Shown: positions 1 to 8,660 of the stretch, in pieces
How the letters are laid out: every line of letters starts with the position of its first letter
Numbering within the stretch: position 1 is the stretch's first letter
NCBI GenBank assembly: GCA_016934715.1
Contig: JAFGSI010000007.1
Span: forward strand, 1-64,000
Reading direction: 5' to 3'
Length of the DNA: 64,000 nucleotides
Source of the DNA: Anaerolineales bacterium
GTDB taxonomy: Bacteria > Chloroflexota > Anaerolineae > Anaerolineales > Villigracilaceae
Position numbers and translations under genes: made by a program
The notes under the pieces: generated by a model
Databases searched by the model: none
The model's input: only the letters and a program-made list of their open reading frames with translations
Told to the model about the DNA's origin: nothing

Positions 1-174
1 CATCCTTGAGGGATGGAAATGTCGGTGCCCCGAGCGTCAAGAAACCATATCGGGTTACCAGTTCAAATGTCATGGCTGTACTGAATGCTGCAATGGTTAT
101 TCCTGATTTCATTCTTCGCCTCCTTACAAACGATGGACATGAGAAACAATTCGGCTCGCCAGGGTGCGCCTGGG

Positions 175-655
175 TTATTCCTTTCTCCTGAAAATCGAAG
201 GAACGGAGGGGATTACCCGCAGCGTTAGCAGGACCACGCCCTTGGTAGCGATCGCCAGGAGCCCCTGCGCAAAGGCGATGCTCATTCCGATACTTCCAGC
301 AAACAGCAGGGATGCAGCTGTCGTCAGGCCTTCGACCCGACCCTGATTGCGCTGTCGCAGGATGGTTCCCGCCCCGAGAAAGCTGATCCCGGTAATAACC
401 GCAGCATGATGCGCGCCGGGTCCGACCGCACCAGCGCGAGCGCAAGATTATCCGAAAAATGCCGGAGGGTTGCCTCACCCAGTGTTACCAGGAGGGCCGC
501 TGCCCCCGCAACCAGCATGTGCGTTCTCAAGCCGGACGGCATGTCAGCGTTTTCCCGATCCAATCCGATCACGGCACCAAGAACCATTGCCACGGCACGG
601 CAATGTGGACCAGAACACGGAGTTGAAAGTCGATATCTCCCGAAAGACCGCTCAC
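175..655 (-). pseudogene. MgtC/SapB-family membrane protein, broken by two frameshifts
   Basis: Three minus-strand reading-frame segments together make one MgtC-like protein. A GTG at 655 opens SGDIDFQLRVLVHIAV. A shift near 590 leads to AMVLGAVIGLDRENADMPSGL followed by RTHMLVAGAAALLVTL. A second shift near 407 leads to VITGISFLGAGTILRQRNQG and GLTTAASLLFAGSIGMSIAF, ending at the stop at 175-177. The hallmark MgtC stretches (GxxIGLxRE, PxGLRTHxLV, GxxFLGAGTI, EGLTTAA) are all visible but in different frames. Such proteins are inner-membrane proteins linked to Mg2+ or acid stress. Either the gene is recently inactivated or the assembly has indels here; the well-preserved codons favour a recent event. 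Confidence 0.75.
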
Positions 656-708
656 AAGGCCACCTCATCCCTTTATATAGCATCTTTCAACTTTTCAGGC
701 AAGAGAAA

Positions 709-1893
709 TCATCCCCGTAGCGGATAGCGGAAGATGGCCGCGATCGAGCTCTCCGCCGGAATTGCAGCCCGCTCAACTGCGTAGACGGTCCCATGCCCGC
801 GCAGAGTCTGGACCGCGGCATAATCCAACAGATCGCGGTCGCCAGGCATCCACCTGCGGTGCGAGACCGGGCGATCCTGCCCGGGTTCGAAGAATCCCCA
901 GACGTGCTCGTCGAGGGCGACAAAAAGGACACTCACCCTTCCATGGTAGGCCGCACGAACGATCCCGCCGATATCGGCAGACACTTTTTTGCTGTCCCTG
1001 ACAGATAGTTCCCGGTACCGGGCCGCGGCCTTTTTCCGCCCGCCAAAAACATGCGGAGCGACGATCCCCCAGGCCTTGCGCTGCAGGGAGGCGCTGCGCA
1101 ACCGGTCCGAACTGCCGCTGATTGTTTCCTCCAGCAGATGCCGATACGAATTGGCCTCCCGGTAGATCGGGGCCAGGTAATCCACACAGGCAAGCACCAG
1201 GGGCGCATTCTGCCCGCCCCGCAACATGCTCTTCAAACTGGCATCGACCTGCCGGAAATAGCGCAGCAGGTTGGTCTTCTGGTCATTCGTCCCGGCCCCA
1301 TGACCATGAAAGACCGCTGGCCGGTCGGACTGGCCGGCGGAACGCGACGTCCCGGTGTGGAACTGCAGATTCTTTTCCGGGAGATTGAAAGGCAAGGCAT
1401 CCCGCAGACCGGCCGGCTTCCCCGGGATCTCAAGCTCGTCAAGATCGTACTGCGTCCCTGCAAACAGCCTGACGTCATCCAGGCCGATGGCGAGCACATA
1501 GAAGCGGTCTTCGCCGAGCGCCAGGGGGATCAGGGGCTTGAGATGGTAAGTATCGGAAACGACATGCAGTTCCTTGCACCGCTGAGGCAGATGGTAGGTT
1601 TGAAAATCATCCTGAGTTAACAGAACCGCCAGACCCCGGCTCTGATGCTGCCAGAACAGGCGGTTGGTAAGCAGATTCTGAGCCGGTGCAAGAATGGCGA
1701 CCGCCTTTTCGGGAGAGTACCCCAATTTCCCAAGATCAGCTTCCGCTCTGGTGAGGAGCTTCTTCAGATGCACCCGATCCTGCTGGCTCGCCCGGCCGAC
1801 AGGGTGCGTTGGCAGGTAAAGAGAGATGCTGACTTGGTTCGTTTGCGAGACGAGCTGTCTGAGTTTTTCGATGGACAATTCATGATCGTTCAT
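709..1893 (-). CDS. baeRF-type protein (bacterial archaeo-eukaryotic release factor-like)
   Basis: A 394-residue soluble protein. The N-terminal pattern VSISLYLPTHPVG followed by QDRVHLKKLLTRAEADL, the middle Rossmann-like stretch, and the late segment with GGIVRAAYHGRVSVLFVA, then AVQTLRGHGTVYAV, match the bacterial eRF1-like (baeRF) families I know. These are predicted to act at the ribosome, possibly in rescue or stress; their biochemistry is largely untested. The ATG at 1893 has AAGGAG about 11 nt upstream. The first 14 nt overlap the end of the preceding receiver-like gene, so the two are probably co-translated. The exact baeRF subfamily is not certain from reading alone. Confidence 0.72.
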   Translation of the reverse strand: MNDHELSIEKLRQLVSQTNQVSISLYLPTHPVGRASQQDRVHLKKLLTRAEADLGKLGYSPEKAVAILAPAQNLLTNRLFWQHQSRGLAVLLTQDDFQTYHLPQRCKELHVVSDTYHLKPLIPLALGEDRFYVLAIGLDDVRLFAGTQYDLDELEIPGKPAGLRDALPFNLPEKNLQFHTGTSRSAGQSDRPAVFHGHGAGTNDQKTNLLRYFRQVDASLKSMLRGGQNAPLVLACVDYLAPIYREANSYRHLLEETISGSSDRLRSASLQRKAWGIVAPHVFGGRKKAAARYRELSVRDSKKVSADIGGIVRAAYHGRVSVLFVALDEHVWGFFEPGQDRPVSHRRWMPGDRDLLDYAAVQTLRGHGTVYAVERAAIPAESSIAAIFRYPLRG

Positions 1894-2260
1894 GCCAGTC
1901 GGCTCCTTTTTTTTCTATCAGCGACCTGGTCAACGCCTCCCAGGTGAGATTCTGCAGGGCCTCGTCATGATATTCCAACCATTTCATCCTGACCCGGTCT
2001 CCGTTGGAAGATAGGACTGCAATCCGCATATCCTGATTGTCTCGCAGCAGATGTTCGATGGAATCTGGTGTCTCCTCAATAGAAGGCTGGAAAAAGATGA
2101 CCCAGTCCGGGTGATGGGTTTCGACCTGATCCGCAAGCCGGTCGAGCTGTTCGACCTCAGCAACCACCCGCAGGCCTTTTGTTTTCTCGATCACCCGCCT
2201 CAACATCTCCCGAAGTAGACGAGATCCATCCGCCAGGATGATTGTACTCAGTTCAGACAT
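1880..2260 (-). CDS. Stand-alone degenerate receiver-domain protein
   Basis: A 126-residue protein with the fold pattern of a NarL-type receiver: beta-1 STIILADGSRLLREML, helix 1, VVAEVEQLDRLADQ, then DWVIFFQPS at the position of the usual DVVLLD. The phospho-acceptor Asp is replaced (Phe57 or Gln58 in the loop), and the acidic pair after beta-1 is reduced to one Asp (D11-G12). There is no output domain. It is therefore a likely pseudo-receiver acting by protein binding rather than phosphotransfer. The ATG at 2260 is preceded by GAGGAAG. It overlaps the downstream baeRF gene, which suggests the two work together. The lack of the Asp is direct observation; the role is inference. Confidence 0.7.
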   Translation of the reverse strand: MSELSTIILADGSRLLREMLRRVIEKTKGLRVVAEVEQLDRLADQVETHHPDWVIFFQPSIEETPDSIEHLLRDNQDMRIAVLSSNGDRVRMKWLEYHDEALQNLTWEALTRSLIEKKGADWHERS

Positions 2261-2429
2261 AAGATTCGCTTCCTCAAAATGAGTTTCCTCCGCGGTAACT
2301 TTAACATACCTGCACGCTTCAAGCCATGGCCCAAGACATACCGCGAGGGTATGAAAAGAGGCATATCTTTACAACAGAATGGGGAGGCAGAATGCGCTCG
2401 ATCATTCAGGGACGGAGCAACTTCTTCTC

Positions 2430-2855
2430 ATGTCGCTGCTGGCAACGGCGGCCGCATCGATCTGATCGGTCTTCTCGCGGCGCATGCACTGCTGCTCACG
2501 GTTCTGCTTGACCGAGAAGCTGTTGACCAGCTTGACCGGCTGGAAGTGATCGAGCAGATGCCTGGCCAGGTTCTTGAAGGAGTGGCTGGTGGGCTCCATC
2601 CCGACCGATACCACCTGCGCCTGAAGCCGGGCTGCATCGCTCTTTTGACACAATTGATCAAGCCCGCTCTGGTAGATGTCCACCTCGAACGTGGGGGAAC
2701 GATCTCGCCCAAACTGTTGTCGATCACGACCCTATAAAAGTATTTGCTGATATCCACAGAGAGCACAAGACCTGTTCCGGTGGAATCCCCCGGACGAGAT
2801 CGGCAAAAACCCGGCCGCGATCCCCGCGCAAATGGGTCGAACGGATTTTGCTCAT
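2430..2855 (-). pseudogene. IS110-family transposase, 5' fragment with frameshifts
   Basis: From ATG 2855 (AGGAGG about 8 nt upstream) the frame gives MSKIRSTHLRGDRGRVFADL. A frame change near 2760 gives LSVDISKYFYRVVIDNSLGE. Another near 2690 gives VDIYQSGLDQLCQKSDAARL, then the IS110-typical VSVGMEPTSHSFKNLARHLL and MRREKTDQIDAAAVA. These match the N-terminal DEDD (RuvC-like) half of IS110-type transposases. Homology stops at about 2430, so the Tnp_IS116/110 C-terminal half is absent. Truncated and inactive. Confidence 0.75.
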
Positions 2856-2984
2856 GAGATGTACCTCCTGTCGGTGAGAAGACCCACCGGCGAGGCCAGA
2901 GCAGAAGCTGGATTGAGCGCGTCTCTCATGGTTGACTATGAGCTCCTGCCCCGCCGTGCGGTGGGGCGGAGGGACTTTATCGCA

Positions 2985-3018
2985 TTTATCGGTGGCAATG
3001 GTATCGGCCACCGATAAA
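2985..3018. repeat. Inverted repeat with 12-bp perfect arms
   Basis: Arms TTTATCGGTGGC (2985-2996) and GCCACCGATAAA (3007-3018) flank a 10-nt loop. It lies upstream of the IS110 fragment, in the gap between it and the LuxR-type gene. It may be a leftover IS structural element or a terminator; no T-run follows on the plus strand. The rest of 2856-3160 shows no gene. Confidence 0.5.
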
Positions 3019-3160
3019 ATCCATGATCCCAGGAGTGGTCAAATCCGAGGGATCAACATTCCGCAGCTGGCTCCACAAGGAAGAATTCCCGGCAACATGC
3101 GGCAAACAAGGTGCGCAGCACTGTTGGAGATAAGAATAACACGGGCGAAGCAGTTTGTTG

Positions 3161-3221
3161 ATGTACCCGGATACCCACCGGGGGTACATGGATGGATATA
3201 CCCGGGTAGTTTTGATATAAT
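3161..3221 (+). promoter_or_regulatory. Candidate promoter and operator of the LuxR-type gene
   Basis: A perfect 8-bp inverted repeat, ATGTACCC (3161-3168) and GGGTACAT (3182-3189), lies just upstream of TATAAT (3216-3221). I see no convincing -35 box at 17 bp, so activator dependence through the palindrome is possible. About 185 nt separate the -10 box from the ATG at 3406. Confidence 0.4.
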
Positions 3222-3405
3222 CAGATCATCCAAGGATCCGTTACTGGGTTTTGAAAAAGCAATATCCTTTCGCGATCTTTTCGGCGCATGAGTCAGCCGC
3301 CATATCTGGCGTAATCGGGCTCGAGAAACCATCAAGTAGACGATAGATGGGTGTCGCTCAGAGCACGTATTGGGACTTTTGGTTTTCACAAATCAGTAGA
3401 AGCGA

Positions 3406-4080
3406 ATGATCAACATCCTGGTTGTACACGAATACGAATTGATGTGCCACATCATCTCGGCTGTTTTTGATGATGAGGATGATATCCATGTCGCTGGCTC
3501 CGCGACCGATTTAAAAAATGCCATTCGTCAAATTAAACGCGGGAATATCGATATCGTCCTGGTCAGCACGCGGCTGCCCGATCAAGGCGCGCTCAAACTG
3601 ACGAAGAAACTTCTTAAGGAAGAGCCTGAGGTCAAGATCATCGCTTTGGGAATTTCCGAGAACAAGGGACACATTCTTCAATTCGTTGAAGCGGGCGTGA
3701 ACGGGTATGTTCTGCACGAGAATTCCCTGGACGATCTGATCGAAACGATCCACGCCGTGCACGCTGACCGGGCATTTGTATCCCCCGAGATCGCATCGGC
3801 ACTCATTGAGCGGGTTTCGCAATTGACCCAGGCTTTCGAACAAATCGGGGTGAACGTTCCCGAAACGATCGACCTGACGAATCGGGAACTCGAGGTCCTC
3901 GAATTGTTAAATCAAGACCTTTCCAACAAGGAAATTGCCGATCGTCTGGTGATCGAGGTCGGGACGGTCAAGAATCATGTCCACAACATCCTGGGAAAAC
4001 TGGGGGTCAACACCCGCGAGGATGCAGCTGCCTTGCAAACCTTGATCGAGAACAGATCAGAGGCAAGTCAAAAATCTTAA
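3406..4080 (+). CDS. LuxR/NarL-family regulator with non-phosphorylatable receiver
   Basis: A 224-residue protein: receiver-like domain about 1-120, linker, and a canonical LuxR helix-turn-helix about 155-215 (LTNRELEVLELL, SNKEIADRL, VGTVKNHVHNILGKLGV). In the receiver the phospho-acceptor position reads VLVSTRLPD, so Asp is Ser54. The acidic pair after beta-1 reads VVHEYEL, and the conserved Lys of GYLLK is His (GYVLHENSL). All three catalytic positions are therefore changed, while the DNA-binding domain is intact. It should bind DNA independently of phosphorylation or respond to another signal. It is transcribed alone, with hairpins downstream. Confidence 0.85.
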   Translation: MINILVVHEYELMCHIISAVFDDEDDIHVAGSATDLKNAIRQIKRGNIDIVLVSTRLPDQGALKLTKKLLKEEPEVKIIALGISENKGHILQFVEAGVNGYVLHENSLDDLIETIHAVHADRAFVSPEIASALIERVSQLTQAFEQIGVNVPETIDLTNRELEVLELLNQDLSNKEIADRLVIEVGTVKNHVHNILGKLGVNTREDAAALQTLIENRSEASQKS

Positions 4081-4086
4081 TCACCG

Positions 4087-4114
4087 CCCGGCCAGCACTG
4101 CAGTGCTGGCCGGG
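4087..4114. repeat. Perfect 28-bp palindrome after the LuxR-type gene
   Basis: Two 14-nt arms meet at a central CTGCAG with no spacer; the left arm begins CCCGGCCAGCACTG. It starts 6 nt after the stop codon. There is no T-run, so it may be a 3' stabilising cruciform or a dimeric protein site rather than an intrinsic terminator. Confidence 0.6.
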
Positions 4115-4186
4115 AGACAAGCCGGAGATGGCCAACCATGATCAGGACCTGCCGGGTTCAGGGTTCGCGTTCCTGGTCAATCACAC

Positions 4187-4211
4187 AGCCCCCGGCATGC
4201 CGAGGGCTTTT
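4187..4211 (+). terminator. Intrinsic terminator for the LuxR-type gene
   Basis: An 11-bp stem with one mismatch (AGCCCCCGGCA / TGCCGAGGGCT) is followed by TTT and GATTTT. The remaining sequence up to 4423 shows no convincing gene. Confidence 0.55.
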
Positions 4212-4423
4212 GATTTTCCCACTGCTGGAGTTACCCCGTTTTCGATGTTGTTGCAGAATTCGTTCCAAAATCGTCGCTACCACCTGCTTCGCGGCAACTT
4301 CAATCCAGCGATTTCTGGAAGAAGCAGTACCACTTCGTGCTCTGATCGCACAAAACCTGCACCCGAGAAGATCGCCCGAACTGGCAGCGGCCTGATCCTC
4401 CGGGCGGAATCGCAGCATGCGCC

Positions 4424-5572
4424 TCAGCCCTGCCAAACCGGCAAGGTCAGGGTGAAGGTCGTCCCCTGGCCTTCCTGGCTCACGACATCCACCCGGCCGC
4501 CGAAACGCTCGACGTACTGGTGGACAATGCTCATCCCTAAGCCCGTGCCTGGAATGCCCTTCTCGTGGGCGTTGCGCGCCCGGAAGAACTCCTCGCCGAT
4601 ATGCGCCAGGTCCTCGGCCGCGATGCCGATCCCGCTGTCCGCCACCCGCACCACGGCGAGATCCTCCTCGCGCGCGGCCTCGATCCGCACCTGGCCCTTG
4701 TTGGGCGTGTACTTGATGGCGTTGCCGACCAGGTTGCGCAGGACCGTGTCCAGGCCGTCATCGGTGGCCCGCACCGCCAGGGCCTTGACGTGCAGGGCTG
4801 GCTTGAGGCTGATCCCCTTGGCACGCGCTTCCTCGGCGAAACGTTCGACCACCCGCTCGATCACCGCCTGCAGCGGGACCGCCTCCAGCGGCCGCTCGTG
4901 CTCCAGCGATTTGCTGGCCGCCAGGGTCAGCAGGTCATTGATCAATGCCTGCAGGAAGTCCAGGCGCACGTTGATGCGCGACAGCAGTTCGGACTGCTGC
5001 TCGCTCAGGTCCCCGGCCAGGCCGCGCAGCATGGTCCGCACCAGGCTCTGGATCCCGCTGACCGGTGAGCGCAATTCATGGGCCACCATGGTGGCGAAAA
5101 AAGACTTGAACTCGTTCAGGCGCTCGGCCTGTTCCTTGGCCCGGGTCAGTTCGGCCGCCTGCTCCTCGACCTCCCGCAGGCGGCGGGACTCGCCCACCAG
5201 GCGGCGCTTTTCCATGCCGCGATTGACGGTCATCAGCAGAAGGTCGGCGGTGAAAGGCTTCGAAATAAAATCGTAAGCCCCGCGCTTGATCGACTCGACG
5301 GCCAGCTCGACGGTGGCATAGCCGGTGATGATCACCGCCACCGTCTCGGGGTCACGCTCCCAAATCGGGCCGAGCAGGTCGACGCCGCGCCCGTCGGGCA
5401 TCATCACGTCCAGCAGGACCAGGTCGTACTGCCCGCCTGCGATGCAGCCCAGCCCCTCCTGAAAACTGGAGGCCGTTTCGACCTTGAAGCCGGCCGGCTC
5501 CAGCACCCGCCGGCAGCCCTTGCGAATACCGTCCTCGTCGTCGATGACCAGAATATTTCCCTTGGTATCCAT
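4424..5572 (-). CDS. Receiver-histidine kinase hybrid
   Basis: A 382-residue cytoplasmic protein. An N-terminal receiver (1-120) has the acidic D11/D12, phospho-acceptor D55 in DLVLLDVMMPD and K105. A helical linker (120-155) is followed by HisKA with VAHELRSP (H165) and a HATPase_c domain with N-box NLVGNAIKYTP, DSGIGI and GTGLGMSIV. There are no membrane segments. The receiver-first order suggests it is a phosphorelay intermediate fed by another kinase; the cache-type kinase 13 nt upstream on the same strand is the obvious partner. The ATG at 5572 is preceded by GGGAGA. Confidence 0.88.
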   Translation of the reverse strand: MDTKGNILVIDDEDGIRKGCRRVLEPAGFKVETASSFQEGLGCIAGGQYDLVLLDVMMPDGRGVDLLGPIWERDPETVAVIITGYATVELAVESIKRGAYDFISKPFTADLLLMTVNRGMEKRRLVGESRRLREVEEQAAELTRAKEQAERLNEFKSFFATMVAHELRSPVSGIQSLVRTMLRGLAGDLSEQQSELLSRINVRLDFLQALINDLLTLAASKSLEHERPLEAVPLQAVIERVVERFAEEARAKGISLKPALHVKALAVRATDDGLDTVLRNLVGNAIKYTPNKGQVRIEAAREEDLAVVRVADSGIGIAAEDLAHIGEEFFRARNAHEKGIPGTGLGMSIVHQYVERFGGRVDVVSQEGQGTTFTLTLPVWQG

Positions 5573-5585
5573 ACGTCTCCCGTGA

Positions 5586-7565
5586 CTAGCCGATCAGGTC
5601 GGCCGCTCCGCTCGAACGGTCCAGCTGCCTGTCAGGCAAATAGACCGGCAGGGTGATGACGACCGTCGTCCCCTGGCCAGGCTGGCTCTGCAGATGGATC
5701 TGGCCGCGGTGCATCTTGATGATCCCGTAGACGATCGCCAGACCCAAGCCGGTGCCCTTGCCAGCCGGCTTGGTGGTGAAGAACGGGGTGAAGATCTTGT
5801 CCATGTGCTCGGCCGGGACGCCCGTCCCGGAGTCCGCCACCCGGACCTCGATCGTGTCGGCATCCATCCGGCGGGTCGAGATGGTGAGCATCCCGTCCTG
5901 CTCCATGGCATCGGCCGAGTTGCTGAACAGGTTGATGAAAACCTGCTGGAGCTGGGCCGGGTCGGCCTGGATGGCCGGCAGGTCCGGATCGAAATCGCGC
6001 ACAATGCGCACCCGTTCGAAGGCCGGCTGCTCGACGATCCGGGTGAGGATGGCCTCGAGCAGAGCGTGCAGGTCGGTCTCCTGGGCCAGGACCTCCTGCT
6101 GGCGGGCAAAATTCAACAGATCGGCAACGATCACCTTGCAGCGCTGGGTTTCGCCGATGATGGTCTTCAGATCCTCGCGCTGCCGCGAACCGTCCGGGGC
6201 ATCCTTGTAGAGGATATCGGCGAACAGTTGGATGGAACCGAGGGGATTGTTGAGTTCGTGGGCCACCCCGGCCGCCAACTGCCCCATCGAGGCCAGTTTC
6301 TCCTTCTGCAGGAGCTCGCGCTGGGTCTCGCGCAGGGTCTCGACCATGTTATTGAAAGAATGGCCCAGCAGGGAGATCTCCCCGCGGCCGAAAGGCTGGA
6401 CGCGCACGTCCATGTCCCCCTGTGCCAGGCGGCGGTTGGCCTGGGCCAGTTCGCCGATCGGGCGGGTAATGAAACGGGCGATCGGGATGGCAAAGACGCC
6501 CGCCACCAGGATCGAGACCAGGGCGATCAGGGTCGCCGTGCTGTTGAAGGCGTAGACCAGGTTCTTGAAGACCGATTCGCGCACCCCGACGTACAACATG
6601 CCGACCACCGCGCCGTGATGGTCGCGCAGCGGCTCGTACTGGCCGGTATACCAGTCGTCGACCACGAAGACCCGCCCAAAATAAGGCTCCCCTCCGACCA
6701 GGACCCGCTCGTAGACCGTCTGAGAGACCCGCGTCCCAACCGCCCGCACATTGCTGCGGTCAAGGACGTTGGTGGAGACGCGCAGATCGCCCAGGAAGAT
6801 CGTCGTGGTCTCGATCTGGGCCACGTTCTTCATGTAATCCACGAAGGAGAAGTCATTGTTGAACAGGTAGGCGCTGACCACCACCCCGAGCGGGCGGTCG
6901 TAGGCATCGCGCAGCGGATAGACCCCGACCAGGGCCAGGCCGGCCGTTCCCTCGCGCGGATCGAACAGAACGGGCGCGTCCTGGGGGGTCTCGCGCACCG
7001 GCACCAGCGCCTGCTCATCGAGAAAGACATGCTGCAGGAAGGAGGCCGCCACGATCTCGGTCCCCGCCTGGGGCTGGTTGGAACGCAGGGCCTCAAGCAC
7101 GATCGGCAGGTCCCCCCAGTTGCCGGAGGTGATCGCCGAAGAGACCTGCCCGTCTGCCGACCAGGTCCGCCCAATGATGATCTCCCCATTCCGGTCGAGG
7201 ACCAGGATCACCTGCGACCCGGTCAGGTTTGGAACGGTGATCTTGCGCAGGATGACCTGGTCGATGGCATTGATCGCCCTCGGATTTCCCTGCAGGGCCC
7301 CGGGCAGGTTGGTGATCGTCCCGGTATCCCAGGCGGTGCGTTCGCCAAGGCCAACCACCTCATCGAGCTTCTGCTGGTAGAGGCCGTTGGAGATCTCCAT
7401 ATCGCGTGCCACGCGATCCGACTGGGCGCTGGCCAGATAATTGTCGATGACCCGCGAGATGACCAGGGTGTTCAACACCCCGGTCAGGATCGCCACCACC
7501 CCGAAGGAGATGATCAGGACACCCAGCAGGCGTCCGCCGAACCATCGCGACAGGAATCGTCTCAT
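5586..7565 (-). CDS. Membrane sensor histidine kinase with extracytoplasmic cache-like domain
   Basis: A 659-residue protein starting [11 protein letters not shown]; the ATG at 7565 has GGGAGG nearby and is preferred to the upstream in-frame ATG at 7640. TM1 spans about 13-37. A ~290-residue periplasmic sensor follows with dCACHE-like features ([44 protein letters not shown]), then TM2. Next come HAMP ([21 protein letters not shown]), HisKA with [16 protein letters not shown] (His at about 435) and HATPase_c ([28 protein letters not shown]). It is a complete transmembrane kinase, probably transcribed with the flanking CheY-like gene and the hybrid kinase. The ligand is unknown. Confidence 0.9.
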   Translation of the reverse strand: MRRFLSRWFGGRLLGVLIISFGVVAILTGVLNTLVISRVIDNYLASAQSDRVARDMEISNGLYQQKLDEVVGLGERTAWDTGTITNLPGALQGNPRAINAIDQVILRKITVPNLTGSQVILVLDRNGEIIIGRTWSADGQVSSAITSGNWGDLPIVLEALRSNQPQAGTEIVAASFLQHVFLDEQALVPVRETPQDAPVLFDPREGTAGLALVGVYPLRDAYDRPLGVVVSAYLFNNDFSFVDYMKNVAQIETTTIFLGDLRVSTNVLDRSNVRAVGTRVSQTVYERVLVGGEPYFGRVFVVDDWYTGQYEPLRDHHGAVVGMLYVGVRESVFKNLVYAFNSTATLIALVSILVAGVFAIPIARFITRPIGELAQANRRLAQGDMDVRVQPFGRGEISLLGHSFNNMVETLRETQRELLQKEKLASMGQLAAGVAHELNNPLGSIQLFADILYKDAPDGSRQREDLKTIIGETQRCKVIVADLLNFARQQEVLAQETDLHALLEAILTRIVEQPAFERVRIVRDFDPDLPAIQADPAQLQQVFINLFSNSADAMEQDGMLTISTRRMDADTIEVRVADSGTGVPAEHMDKIFTPFFTTKPAGKGTGLGLAIVYGIIKMHRGQIHLQSQPGQGTTVVITLPVYLPDRQLDRSSGAADLIG

Positions 7566-7672
7566 ACGGCCTTTCCTCCCGGCGCATCCCGCCCGGCCTC
7601 CGGCCCCAGGTGGGGCCTCGGCAGGGCCGGCGCGCCGCACTGACTCGCCATCCCGACCATCTTACCAGACGA

Positions 7673-8077
7673 TCAGGCCTTCTGGCGTTCGAGGATCCAG
7701 GAAACCTTGCGGATCAGGTCATCCGGATCGATCGGCTTGTCGACGAACAGGTCCACCGGCAGGTAATCGATATCCGGCTCGTAGTGCAGCGGGGTGGTGC
7801 TGTGGATCGCCGTCAGCATCAGGATCGGGATATTCTTGAACTGCTTGAGTTCAGAGGCCGGATCGGGGCTGTGCAGCTTGAGGGCCAGCTGGAAACCTTC
7901 CGTGTGGGTCTCCATCATCACGTCCAGAATGATCAGATCAGGCTTCTCGGCCTTGACCTTCTCCAGGCCTTGCTTGCCGCTGTTGGCGGAAACGATCTGG
8001 TGGCCGGCGCTCTCCAGCGCCAGCTGCACGGCGGTGACGATTTCGGGATCGTCGTCGATGATCAAGATTTTAGCCAT
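7673..8077 (-). CDS. Single-domain CheY-like response regulator
   Basis: A 134-residue receiver with D8-D10, phospho-acceptor D52 (LIILDVMME) and the late Lys in LFVDKPIDPDDL. There is no output domain. The start MAKILIIDDD (ATG 8077, AAGGAAGG upstream) is preferred to the ATG at 8098. A roughly 15-residue insertion after the D52 loop (around HTEGFQLALKLHSPDP) is longer than in CheY and is seen in receivers paired with cache kinases. It is first in the three-gene signalling cluster and follows the hydrogenase operon after a hairpin. Confidence 0.88.
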   Translation of the reverse strand: MAKILIIDDDPEIVTAVQLALESAGHQIVSANSGKQGLEKVKAEKPDLIILDVMMETHTEGFQLALKLHSPDPASELKQFKNIPILMLTAIHSTTPLHYEPDIDYLPVDLFVDKPIDPDDLIRKVSWILERQKA

Positions 8078-8117
8078 TGTTGGGTTCCTTCCTTTCATCA
8101 GGTGGAATGGGTTGTCT

Positions 8118-8143
8118 GCCCGGCGAGGATCGCCTCGCCGGGC
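8118..8143 (-). terminator. Hairpin at the end of the hydrogenase operon
   Basis: A perfect 11-bp stem GCCCGGCGAGG / CCTCGCCGGGC with a 4-nt loop. No T-run follows on the minus strand, so it may attenuate or protect the 3' end rather than stop transcription fully; read-through into the signalling genes is possible. Confidence 0.5.
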
Positions 8144-8150
8144 GCGGTGT

Positions 8151-8660
8151 TTAATCCAGGCAATGGACCAGCACCCCGGCCAGTTCCCGCCCGGCCGCCC
8201 GCACCGCGGGAGTGAGCGGCGCGTCGACGCGGGTCTGGCCCGGCTGGATCCCGATCAGGGCCAGCTCGCAGCCCAGCTCGGCCGTCAGGTAGGTGGCCAG
8301 CAGGTTGAGCGGCAGGGTGTGGGTCGAAGCGCTGAAGCCCTCGGCTTGCTGCCAATCGAGCCAGCGCACGGTCCCCGGCGGACAGCCCATCAGGGCCGCG
8401 TCCACCAGCAGGACCAGGTGCGGGCCAAAGCGGCGCAGGGGCCCGGTGAAGTTCTCCGGTGCCGGGCCAGCCTCCAGTGCCAGCAGCCGTTCGTTGCCGG
8501 CCGCCTTGCGCATGAGCAGACCGGCCAGCTGCGTCCCGACGGCATCATCGCCGCCGAGTTCGTGGCCGATCCCGACCACCGCCAGGCGCAGCGGGTCGGC
8601 CTCCTTACCCAGGCGTGCCAGGGTCTTCTTCAGGCTTGACTGCCAGGACTTGTTCGACAT
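8151..8660 (-). CDS. [NiFe]-hydrogenase maturation protease (HycI/HyaD type)
   Basis: A 169-residue protein with the family pattern VVGIGHELGGDDAVGTQLA (metal-binding Asp near 38/39), LEAGPAPENFTGPL, LVLLVDAALMG and the His of STHTLPLNLLATYL. Such proteases clip the C-terminal tail of the hydrogenase large subunit once nickel is in place. The large subunit here does carry a 33-residue tail beyond its last CxxC motif, the expected substrate. The start MSNKSW (ATG 8660) lies inside the 3' end of the ferredoxin gene, an overlap of 56 nt. It is the last gene of the operon. No hypA-F genes are in the window. Confidence 0.85.
   Translation of the reverse strand: MSNKSWQSSLKKTLARLGKEADPLRLAVVGIGHELGGDDAVGTQLAGLLMRKAAGNERLLALEAGPAPENFTGPLRRFGPHLVLLVDAALMGCPPGTVRWLDWQQAEGFSASTHTLPLNLLATYLTAELGCELALIGIQPGQTRVDAPLTPAVRAAGRELAGVLVHCLD

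Noticed and set aside
6-191. 61-codon ORF at the left edge
   Set aside because: No recognisable features and overlaps the MgtC pseudogene end on the other strand.
4158-4436. 92-codon minus-strand ORF after the LuxR-type gene
   Set aside because: No family pattern or ribosome binding site; overlaps the terminator hairpin.
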